Shown: piece after piece, positions 14,797 through 20,822 of the stretch | Position numbering within the stretch: position 1 is the first letter of the stretch | Layout: the number at the start of each line of letters is the position of its first letter | Virus record (IMG/VR): IMGVR_UViG_3300043395_002712 | Location: 1-49,542 of that record | DNA length: 49,542 bases | Direction: 5' to 3' (one strand) | Source of the DNA: a virus | Program-made: the position numbers and the translations under genes | Notes under the pieces: generated by a model | What the model was told of the DNA's origin: nothing | The model's input: the letters and a program-made list of their open reading frames with translations, nothing else | The model's database searches: none

Positions 14797-15083
14797 TGTG
14801 CAACAAAGCTCAGGGCTTCTACGGCTCAAACGGCATAGTTGAAACCAGTTTTAGCTGGGGGAAATCAATCTCGATTCTGGGGTATGCTATTTATACCCTT
14901 ACGACGCTAGGAAAGGATGGCAATTGGTACGGCTTTAGTGTTCAGGCGCCTGCGCGGGATCGACAGCGTACCGCGAACATGCTCCGAGGAGCACGCAAGC
15001 GCCTTGCGGCAACCGTCAACAGTCACGGCGGCCGTGCTTTCATCAAAGATCAAACCACCATCATTAACAACGAATCATGCTGA
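14796..15083 (+). CDS. Hypothetical protein, 95 aa
   Basis: I use ATG 14796 (MCNKAQGFYGSNGIVETSFS), coupled to the upstream stop. The N-terminal half is beta-rich with aromatic residues (SWGKSISILGYAIYTL, WYGFSVQAP). The second half is a basic helix (RQRTANMLRGARKRLAATVN), so nucleic-acid binding is conceivable. No family was recognised. Confidence 0.6.
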   Translation: MCNKAQGFYGSNGIVETSFSWGKSISILGYAIYTLTTLGKDGNWYGFSVQAPARDRQRTANMLRGARKRLAATVNSHGGRAFIKDQTTIINNESC

Positions 15084-15133
15084 AAAACGACCGCTAGATC
15101 AGGGACGTTTCATCTTGCACGCTTAATTCAACC

Positions 15134-15352
15134 ATGACCTATCTAATCTACGGCTACATCTTTGCCAGCATGTGCTTTGCGGCAGCGTTTTGGGGCTCCT
15201 TTAGCGCTGATCCCAGGAGAAAGAAAGAGGTGGCCAGCATTGGTCAGGCGAGCGTTTTCACTAAGGTCGTTGTCGCCTTGTTTATAGCCTTGATCTCCCT
15301 GGCGTGGCCCGCGCCTGTATTGATTAAGCTCTTCAGGCTCGCCCTTCCATAG
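15134..15352 (+). CDS. Small two-span membrane protein, 72 aa
   Basis: Two hydrophobic helices (YLIYGYIFASMCFAAAFWG, residues 3-21, and VVVALFIALISLAWP, 45-60) are separated by a charged loop (DPRRKKE). The topology matches small class II holins or membrane-anchored early proteins. Its location in the replication operon rather than with the lysis genes makes a holin call insecure. Confidence 0.6.
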   Translation: MTYLIYGYIFASMCFAAAFWGSFSADPRRKKEVASIGQASVFTKVVVALFIALISLAWPAPVLIKLFRLALP

Positions 15353-15378
15353 TTGGCGACTTTGCGGGCTCCGACATC

Positions 15379-15407
15379 TTGCACGGCGTAGCAAGCCGTG
15401 CTATTAT
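15379..15407 (+). promoter_or_regulatory. Promoter with embedded palindrome, upstream of erf
   Basis: -35 TTGCAC (15379-15384), 17-bp spacer, -10 TATTAT (15402-15407). A 7-bp inverted repeat, GCACGGC (15381-15387) and GCCGTGC (15395-15401), fills the space between the two hexamers, the usual place for a repressor operator. The predicted start near 15414 leaves a leader of about 16 nt before ATG 15430, with no Shine-Dalgarno. Confidence 0.65.
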
Positions 15408-15429
15408 TCAACCGCCTACCTTTCCCTTT

Positions 15430-16092
15430 ATGGCACGATCTCCCTCTTCTCCACCGCCGTCCGATACGAGCACCATGCCGCGCAACATGGTGCAACCGGC
15501 GGGAACGGCTCAGCCGGCAAGACCGCAAGCTGCCCCTCTCCTGCAATCCATTGTTGCTGCCTCTCCTGAGTTCGCGGAGATTTTCAAGGACAGTAGCAAT
15601 GCCTTCCTCAACTCCCGCTACCTGAAGCTCCCTGGACTGCTCAAGATCATCAAGCCGCCGCTGCTTGAGCAGGGTGTCATTGTCTACACCCAGGTCGTTT
15701 TTGACTCAACGGCTTCTCAGTGGGTTGTGCGTACCACGCTCTCCAGTGTTAGCGAGCAAGAGGAAATCTATTCAGACTTCCCGATCCATGAGTCGCTTCT
15801 GGGCAATCTGCAAAAGATTGGTGGCGCCATCACCTATGGCACCCGTTACAATCTGTTTGCACTGCTTGCCATCTGCCCTCAAGATGAGGATGATGATGGC
15901 AACAGCGGCAGTAGTGGCGGCAGTGCTTACAACGCTCCCGCTACTGCCGGTGGACTGCCTGGCCTCCCCGGCATGGGTGCTCCGTCGCCGGCAGCCTGGC
16001 CAGCTCCGGGCCAAGAAGTGAAGTCGCCTTCCGCCTCGTTCTCTGGCACGCTCGCCAACCCCGTTCAACCTTCCCCCGTTCTCCCCCAGTGA
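15430..16092 (+). CDS. erf: ERF-family single-strand annealing protein, 220 aa
   Basis: Residues about 40-150 follow the ERF/Sak pattern: helical N-terminus (LLQSIVAASPEFAEIF), then SRYLKLPGLLKIIKPPLLEQ, a strand ITYGTRYNLFALLAICPQDED that carries the family's Y-x-x-R-Y-x-L element, and an acidic turn. The last 70 residues are a Gly/Pro/Ala-rich linker. ERF proteins anneal complementary single strands during recombination and genome circularisation. ATG 15430 is chosen because the upstream TTG (15379) lies in the promoter. It is followed by an SSB-like protein and an exonuclease, giving a complete annealing-type recombination set. Confidence 0.87.
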   Translation: MARSPSSPPPSDTSTMPRNMVQPAGTAQPARPQAAPLLQSIVAASPEFAEIFKDSSNAFLNSRYLKLPGLLKIIKPPLLEQGVIVYTQVVFDSTASQWVVRTTLSSVSEQEEIYSDFPIHESLLGNLQKIGGAITYGTRYNLFALLAICPQDEDDDGNSGSSGGSAYNAPATAGGLPGLPGMGAPSPAAWPAPGQEVKSPSASFSGTLANPVQPSPVLPQ

Positions 16093-16724
16093 CGCAATCT
16101 CAACCGCAACGCAAGCAGCGCCCCATTGACATTTCGCTTTGGACCAACAGGTACAAAAAGGAATCGAAGCACCCTGATTACAGGGGGACCGGCAAGGTCT
16201 CCTGGGATGTTGTTCAGGAGTTGTACGCTGCTTTTCAGTCTGGGAATTATCAGATTGACGACTACAGTCAGCAACCCTACGTTGAGCTTGATGTGACTCT
16301 GTGGGGTCACAACGAGAACATCGGGACCACCAAGCCTGTGCTTACCGGCAGCGCATCGAGCCTGGCCGACACCATGGCCCAGGCTGCCCGGCGTGCCGAA
16401 AGCAGGGCGGCCTGGGCCGGCTTCGGTGGTTCGCCCGAGCAGATCGTCGAGCAGCTCCTGGCCGAGCAGCAGGCGCAGCAGGCGGCTCTCCTGGCTCAGC
16501 AGCAGGCCGAGCAGCAGGCGGCATTCCTGGCGCACCAGCAGCAACAGCAGCAGGCGGCCCTCCTGGCAGCTCAGCAGGCCCAGGCCGCTCAGGCCGCTCA
16601 GGTGGTCGCCGCTCCGGTCCCCACGCCCGTCGCCCCTGCTCCCCTGCCGGCACCCCCGGCCGCCGCGCCCACGCCGATCGCCGGCACGATCCATGGCGGT
16701 GGCGCACTGCCCGCGAACTTCTGA
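16089..16724 (+). CDS. SSB-like protein with Gln/Ala-rich tail, 211 aa
   Basis: GTG start overlapping the erf stop. Residues about 8-85 resemble small phage OB-fold-type proteins (IDISLWTNRYKKESKHPDYR, then a strand YVELDVTLWGHNEN). The W-x-N-x-x-K-K-x-x-x-H-P-D-Y-x-G pattern is typical of SSB-like proteins next to annealing genes. Residues about 110-175 are a long Gln/Ala repeat tract (units like LLAEQQAQQAA) followed by Pro/Ala-rich sequence. I infer single-stranded DNA binding with a flexible partner-binding tail. The Gln/Ala tract is low complexity at DNA level too (repeats of CAGCAG and GCTCAG), so length may vary between relatives. Confidence 0.55.
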   Translation: MTQSQPQRKQRPIDISLWTNRYKKESKHPDYRGTGKVSWDVVQELYAAFQSGNYQIDDYSQQPYVELDVTLWGHNENIGTTKPVLTGSASSLADTMAQAARRAESRAAWAGFGGSPEQIVEQLLAEQQAQQAALLAQQQAEQQAAFLAHQQQQQQAALLAAQQAQAAQAAQVVAAPVPTPVAPAPLPAPPAAAPTPIAGTIHGGGALPANF

Positions 16725-17632
16725 TGCACAAACTTCGTTTGCTCCCCCCGCAAAGGGGGGTTTTTTTTAGCGGACAAGATCACAAGTATTTCTACGGCAG
16801 CGGGCCTGAAGCGATCGAAGTGCCATCGTCGTCGCATATCATCGCCCTGGGTGGCGGCAAGGACTTCGACAAGACCCCATGGCGCAGGTCTCTCTACAAG
16901 GCCGGAGTTAACGCCGAGGACGCGGAATACTACATGGATCGCGTCAGGGATATTCGCGCAGCTATTGGCACGCGCTTTCACTCGTTTGCCGAGCTAAGTC
17001 TGTGTTCACCAGACCCCGGAAGATCCCCCTACGAAGACCCCACAGGGATCCCGGAGAGGGAAGATGCTGAAGCACTGCTGATTCGCGATCAATGGCTAAA
17101 GCACGTCTTGCCGCGCATCGGCAAAGTCTATGTCATCGAAGATCCAATGATCCATCCAGGCGGCTGCTACGGTTTCACGCCGGACCTTATCGCTGAGGTC
17201 GATGGCATCCTGACCCAGTGTGACTGGAAGACGAATCAGGCGGAGAGTTATCGAGAGCGCTTTGGATGGTTGAGTACTTACTGCGACGATCTTAGGATGT
17301 ATCGCATTTGCGAGAAGGTTTTGCAAGCCAAGCTGGCGACCGGCGAATCCCGCGATGTTACGGCCCGCGTCCGCGAGGGCTGGCAGATGCAGCAGGGCAG
17401 CTATGCGTTTGGGGTTGAGGCTGTCCATGGGATGCGGGTCCAGCGAGGGATCAACTTCATGCTATCGGTCGATGGCGTGAAGGAGAAGCACTGGAACAGG
17501 CCCGACCTGGATCAGGGTTGGCTTCAGTTCGCCAATGGACTGCTGCTGCACCATCAGCGGGCCGTCATGGCCGGCGGCCACCCGGTCTTCCAAGCCGCTC
17601 TCAATGCTCTCTACCCGTTGATGCGCCACTGA
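16724..17632 (+). CDS. PD-(D/E)XK exonuclease, 302 aa
   Basis: The conserved opening has an H-x-Y/F-x-Y element (GQDHKYFYGS), then VPSSSHIIALGGG. The catalytic site is Glu-Val-Asp in TPDLIAEVDGIL plus Asp-Trp-Lys in CDWKTN (about residues 157-172), as in RecB-like and lambda-exo-like nucleases. It would degrade one strand so that the ERF protein can anneal the other. ATG 16724 shares a base with the upstream TGA. Oddly, a strong rho-independent terminator (16744-16768) lies inside codons 7-15, so transcription from upstream may end inside this gene. No better downstream start exists before the conserved HKYF segment. Confidence 0.82.
   Translation: MHKLRLLPPQRGVFFSGQDHKYFYGSGPEAIEVPSSSHIIALGGGKDFDKTPWRRSLYKAGVNAEDAEYYMDRVRDIRAAIGTRFHSFAELSLCSPDPGRSPYEDPTGIPEREDAEALLIRDQWLKHVLPRIGKVYVIEDPMIHPGGCYGFTPDLIAEVDGILTQCDWKTNQAESYRERFGWLSTYCDDLRMYRICEKVLQAKLATGESRDVTARVREGWQMQQGSYAFGVEAVHGMRVQRGINFMLSVDGVKEKHWNRPDLDQGWLQFANGLLLHHQRAVMAGGHPVFQAALNALYPLMRH
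16729..16768 (+). terminator. Rho-independent terminator inside the exonuclease 5' end
   Basis: Six C (16744-16749), a five-base loop GCAAA, six G (16755-16760), then eight T (16761-16768). A smaller hairpin CAAAC-TTC-GTTTG (16729-16741) directly precedes it. The sequence looks like an ideal intrinsic terminator, yet it encodes LLPPQRGVFF of the exonuclease. It could act as an attenuator that lowers exonuclease relative to ERF and the SSB-like protein. Confidence 0.8.
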
Positions 17633-17646
17633 TTGCGTGCTACACT
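17618..17646 (+). promoter_or_regulatory. Promoter upstream of the AbrB-like gene
   Basis: -35 TTGATG (17618-17623), exactly 17 bp, -10 TACACT (17641-17646). The predicted transcript start near 17653 gives a leader of about 17 nt to ATG 17670. The promoter overlaps the end of the exonuclease gene and lets the AbrB-like protein be expressed independently. Confidence 0.55.
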
Positions 17647-17669
17647 GCTGGACGTACCGCATTTTTGCA

Positions 17670-18293
17670 ATGCCCACCAAAGTCAAAGCTGCTCCCGCCC
17701 CCGTCGCCGACGAAGTGATGGAAGAGCCCGTCTACGAAGCCCCCGAGGAGGACGAAGGCGACTACGACGAAGACGAAGAGATCGACGGCGACACCGAGGA
17801 GGAGTCCGACGAAGGTTCCGACGACTCCGATGAGCCCGTCCGCAAGGTCGGCCAGGAGCTGCTCGACTTCGTTGAGGCCAAGACCGCCGAAGGCCGCACC
17901 CTCACCGACATCGCCTATCAGGCCGGGTACTACACCCTCACCAAGACCGGCTCTGAGCGCGTTCTGAAGGCACAGTTCAACCAGGCCCTCCTGGAGGCCA
18001 AGGGCTACGACCTGGGTGGGCGCTCCAAGAGCACCGGCACCGGCCGGGGTGGCTCGGGTCTCTCCCGTGCTCGGGTCAGCGGCTCCGGCCTGCTGCTCGT
18101 GTCCCAGCTCGCTGCCCGCGAAGTCGGTGCCATCCCTGGCGCCGTGTTCTCGATCGAGTACCCCACCGGCGATCTCATCGGCCCCGGCGCTCAGATCCTG
18201 CTCACCCTGACCGATGAGTTCCGCGAGGTCGTCCCCCGTGGTTCCCGGAGCGAGGAGGAGCCCGGCACACCGCTGCTCGATGAAGCAGCCTGA
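17670..18293 (+). CDS. Cyanobacterial AbrB-like DNA-binding protein with acidic N-terminal extension, 207 aa
   Basis: Residues 1-56 are a highly acidic, disordered extension (for example EEDEGDYDEDEEIDG). Residues about 60-112 match the N-terminal part of cyanobacterial AbrB-like regulators: ELLDFVEAKTAEGRTLTD, then AYQAGYYTLTKTGSERV and a helix FNQALLEAKGYDLGG. A Gly/Ser/Arg linker is followed by a strand-rich C-terminal part (RARVSGSGLLLVSQLA, GAIPGAVFSIEYPTGD), equivalent to the swapped-hairpin DNA-binding portion. In cyanobacteria these proteins act as global regulators of carbon/nitrogen genes and of phage-like islands. A phage copy may mimic or titrate the host regulator, or control phage promoters. 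The acidic extension could neutralise DNA binding or mimic DNA. A bidirectional terminator follows. Confidence 0.75.
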   Translation: MPTKVKAAPAPVADEVMEEPVYEAPEEDEGDYDEDEEIDGDTEEESDEGSDDSDEPVRKVGQELLDFVEAKTAEGRTLTDIAYQAGYYTLTKTGSERVLKAQFNQALLEAKGYDLGGRSKSTGTGRGGSGLSRARVSGSGLLLVSQLAAREVGAIPGAVFSIEYPTGDLIGPGAQILLTLTDEFREVVPRGSRSEEEPGTPLLDEAA

Positions 18294-18307
18294 TCCAGGG
18301 GATCAAC

Positions 18308-18340
18308 AGAAAGCCCACGGTTCGCGCCGTGGGCTTTCTT
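18308..18340. terminator. Bidirectional rho-independent terminator
   Basis: A perfect 13-bp stem AGAAAGCCCACGG / CCGTGGGCTTTCT (18308-18320 and 18327-18339) with loop TTCGCG. It separates the convergent replication operon (plus) and structural/lysis operon (minus). T-rich sequence follows on both strands. Confidence 0.88.
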
Positions 18341-18346
18341 GTGTGC

Positions 18347-19057
18347 CTACTGCTCCTGGAAGACGCCGACGTAGACCTTGCCTTTCTGGGTGAGCGGTAG
18401 CACGAGATCACGCAGGGCGTCGTTGTGCATCCTGATGCACCCGTAGGTCGGCAGAAGCGGCTGCTTGGGCGCCCAGGCCCCGGGCCAGCCATTGCCGCTC
18501 CCGCCGCCGTGCAGCATGATCCCGGCCCTGCCGTTCGTCGCCTCCTGATTCTCCAGCTCCACCAGGTCGAACGAGTACCAGCCGTAAGCCTTGAGGGTGT
18601 CGTTGCCGGCGGGATGGGAGCCGACTTCCTCGTAGTCCTTGTGGATCTGGCCGATCACGTAGAGCCCTGGCGGGGTGTCGCTGTTGCGGGTGCGCCAGTC
18701 ACGATCTGAGCCCTGGCCCCGGGCCAATGCCGGCGCTCGCCACAGCAGCTTGCCGGTGTGGTCGTAAGCCTCGCAGTCCTGATCGCGGTCGTTCACGAGC
18801 AGGTAGGAGTCCCCTGGCTTCATCGGCGCCTTCATGCCGGGCCCAGTCATGCCGGCTTCCTCCTTGCCCCTCGGGTCGAGCCCGCCGGCAGGAATGAGAG
18901 GTTGCTTGGACGGCACCGCGCTGACCCAGATCGATCCCAGCTCGCCGCCGTCCTCCAGGCTGCCGGGCGGCAGATGCTGCTCAACAGCGGCCCAGAAAGC
19001 GACGTGATGCGAGAGGTCGAAGTTTGTGTTCTCGACGCAGGAGCGAAGGGTTCTCAT
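18347..19057 (-). CDS. YkuD (L,D-transpeptidase fold) domain protein, lysis candidate, 236 aa
   Basis: Residues about 80-235 match the YkuD domain: SYLLVNDRDQDCEAYDHTGK (strand pair), DTPPGLYVIGQI (the T/D-P-x-G-x-Y element), IMLHGGG with His183, and YGCIRMHNDA with Cys207, Arg209 and Asn212, the usual catalytic C-I-R-M-x-N. A Tyr replaces the common His before Gly-Cys. The family forms or cleaves 3-3 peptidoglycan cross-links. In a phage, just downstream of two small membrane proteins, it most likely weakens the cell wall for lysis. No signal peptide is seen, so it would need a holin or other export. The N-terminal 80 residues are unique. No other endolysin gene was recognised; the M15-like motif inside the tape measure is the only other cell-wall signature. 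Confidence 0.82.
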   Translation of the reverse strand: MRTLRSCVENTNFDLSHHVAFWAAVEQHLPPGSLEDGGELGSIWVSAVPSKQPLIPAGGLDPRGKEEAGMTGPGMKAPMKPGDSYLLVNDRDQDCEAYDHTGKLLWRAPALARGQGSDRDWRTRNSDTPPGLYVIGQIHKDYEEVGSHPAGNDTLKAYGWYSFDLVELENQEATNGRAGIMLHGGGSGNGWPGAWAPKQPLLPTYGCIRMHNDALRDLVLPLTQKGKVYVGVFQEQ

Positions 19058-19392
19058 TGACTGATTGATGGATCGTTTGATGGTGGATCGGTGGCGGAGC
19101 GCAGTTCAGGGTTGAGGGTCCAGTAGCCCTCGTGATACTTGTCCTGCTTTTCCTTCTCCTTGTTCACCGTGCCAATGATATACCCGATCACGAGCGCCGG
19201 CCCCAGTGGCCCGCCTTCATTCATGCCGGCGATGTGCAAGCCTTTTTCCCAGCACTTCTCGAAGTCGCCACCACGAGCGATGCAAGTGCGCGTGTAGTGA
19301 TCGCCACGAAAGACGAGCGTTGCAAGTACGGCTATGGCGGCAAAGAGCTTGACCGCTGCCCAGTGGTCAGTTTTTTTCGGTTGCATGACCAT
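19054..19392 (-). CDS. Small membrane protein of the lysis module, 112 aa
   Basis: One clear hydrophobic helix at residues 12-30 (AAVKLFAAIAVLATLVF) follows a short basic N-terminus. A second weaker hydrophobic stretch (GPALVIGYIIGTV) lies near residues 62-76, with a soluble charged C-terminus. It could be a holin or an inner-membrane spanin-like protein. It overlaps the YkuD gene by 4 bases and the other small membrane gene by 26 bases. A second start (ATG 19386) is equally possible. Confidence 0.6.
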   Translation of the reverse strand: MVMQPKKTDHWAAVKLFAAIAVLATLVFRGDHYTRTCIARGGDFEKCWEKGLHIAGMNEGGPLGPALVIGYIIGTVNKEKEKQDKYHEGYWTLNPELRSATDPPSNDPSISQ

Positions 19393-19588
19393 GTTGTTTT
19401 GGTGGCGGCTCGTGCCGTACTTCGAGTCGTATGATTCGCTCCAGCAGGTCTCGCTGATGGTTCTCTAGGTCCTCCAGTCGGTCCCGGTTCTGATCGACGA
19501 TGAAGGGCTCGGAGGCAATGCGTACCAAGAGCCCGGCGGCGATGATGCCCAGCACCCCGACGGCAATGTCACGCCAGGCACGGGTCAT
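19367..19588 (-). CDS. Small membrane protein with coiled coil, 73 aa
   Basis: A single N-terminal hydrophobic helix (RDIAVGVLGIIAAGLLVRIA, residues 6-25) is followed by a charged coiled coil (NRDRLEDLENHQRDLLERII) and a His/Lys-rich end. This resembles hemolysin XhlA-like phage proteins and inner-membrane spanins. With the neighbouring 112-residue protein and the YkuD gene it forms the probable lysis cassette. Confidence 0.62.
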   Translation of the reverse strand: MTRAWRDIAVGVLGIIAAGLLVRIASEPFIVDQNRDRLEDLENHQRDLLERIIRLEVRHEPPPKQHGHATEKN

Positions 19589-20145
19589 GGCGCTACCGGC
19601 GGCCCTGCTGGAGCCGCGGCAATCGCCGCCTGGAAATCAGCCGGCAGGTGGTGAGCAGCGGCCAGGGCGCGGAACCGGTCGAGCGTGTCGGCGGGTGGAC
19701 TGGTGGCGATCAGCCATTCCTGCCAGATCGGCAGGAAGCGATCGAGAGCGCCCCTTTCCGCTTCCTCCAAAGCGTGCCCAAGGGAGAGGGCTGTTACCTG
19801 CTTCAGCCTGCCGAGATCATTGATTGCGCCCACGATGGATGGATCGTTCTGAATCGCAATGTCAAACCCGATCCAGTCCGGCGGCGGTGGTTGCTGAGGC
19901 AAATCCACCAGCTGCCAGGCTTGCTGCCACTGGCCGCCGGTCTCAACCGGTTGGATCTCCTCCACCCGCTGGCCGGGGCCAGGAACAGGAGGAGCCGTAG
20001 GTGCGACGACGCGCCAGCCGTAGGGCGAAACGTCTTCATCGCGTGGGTTGCTTCCCACGGCTAGATCGGGGAAGGCGGCGCGGAAATCCGCAACCGAGCG
20101 CGGGTAGAGGTCGGGGGTGGACAAGGCGTAGAGAATAGGTGCCAT
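19585..20145 (-). CDS. Putative tail-fibre accessory/assembly protein, 186 aa
   Basis: N-terminal LYALSTPDLYPRSVADFRAA and a Pro-rich middle (PTAPPVPGPGQRVEEIQP) are followed by a helical half with Trp-rich turns (WQQAWQLVDLPQQ, FLPIWQEWLI). The position directly after the fibre and LamG genes and the outline resemble phage fibre-assembly chaperones. No decisive motif is seen. Confidence 0.5.
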   Translation of the reverse strand: MAPILYALSTPDLYPRSVADFRAAFPDLAVGSNPRDEDVSPYGWRVVAPTAPPVPGPGQRVEEIQPVETGGQWQQAWQLVDLPQQPPPPDWIGFDIAIQNDPSIVGAINDLGRLKQVTALSLGHALEEAERGALDRFLPIWQEWLIATSPPADTLDRFRALAAAHHLPADFQAAIAAAPAGPPVAP

Positions 20146-20150
20146 GGTCG

Positions 20151-20822
20151 TCAGGAGTCAGGGAATGGAGCGGATGGTGGGGGGAAGTTGCTGACATAGC
20201 CCCAGTTGGTAGCAATACGAAACTCGCTAACGTAGCCGTTTAGAGCATAACTAGGAGTGTACGCACCAATTCTAATTCCAGTCAAGCTAAAACTTTTCAG
20301 CAATGTCGTGGACTGTGCCCGCAAAATACCATCAACAAATAAGCGATACGTAGCTCCGTCAAAACTTAAGGCTATATGAAACCACGTTCCCGTAGGCAAA
20401 ATTGAACTCGAAGCGACTATATTATTAGTAAGGCCATCACCCACCAGCACATTACTGCCCGCAGCAAGAATATAAAAATTGCCATTAACTCCTATTAGCG
20501 AATAATTGACAAGGCTATTAAGAAAACACCATGCCTCAATAGTGTACAAGTCGGTGCGTATGTTAATAGGGTCAATAGTAGTAGTCAATTCATCCCCGGC
20601 TCCGTCAAGCGCAATACTGCTACCACTAAACTTGCTTTGCGCCGTGCTGATTTGCGCATTGCCCACAGCCGTCACAGTCTTGGGCGACGGGCTGCTGTCA
20701 ATGATCGTCGTGCTGCCGTTGGCACCGTCGCCATGCAATAGCAAAACGACGTTGGCGAATGGTGGGTTGGGCGCAAAATGCAGTACACCACCAGCCTTCA
20801 TCAACAAACTGCGCCCCAGCAT
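20151..20822 (-). CDS. LamG-like (concanavalin-A fold) tail adhesin, 223 aa
   Basis: Beta-sandwich pattern typical of LamG domains: VVLLLHGDGANGSTTIIDSS at the start, a buried LYTIEAWCFLNSL strand, TGTWFHIALSFDGATYRLFV with the hallmark W-x-H-x-A-x-S/T-x-D-G, and a final GYVSEFRIATNWG. Such domains bind glycans and in phage tails usually act as receptor-binding tips. The coding DNA is clearly more AT-rich than its neighbours, suggesting recent acquisition. It begins at the stop of the tail-fibre gene (one-base overlap) and precedes the assembly-like gene. Confidence 0.8.
   Translation of the reverse strand: MLGRSLLMKAGGVLHFAPNPPFANVVLLLHGDGANGSTTIIDSSPSPKTVTAVGNAQISTAQSKFSGSSIALDGAGDELTTTIDPINIRTDLYTIEAWCFLNSLVNYSLIGVNGNFYILAAGSNVLVGDGLTNNIVASSSILPTGTWFHIALSFDGATYRLFVDGILRAQSTTLLKSFSLTGIRIGAYTPSYALNGYVSEFRIATNWGYVSNFPPPSAPFPDS

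Noticed and set aside
16301-16724. N-terminal extension of the exonuclease frame
   Set aside because: It is the out-of-frame shadow of the Gln/Ala-rich tail of the SSB-like gene; ATG 16724 overlaps the upstream stop and leads directly into the conserved nuclease opening.
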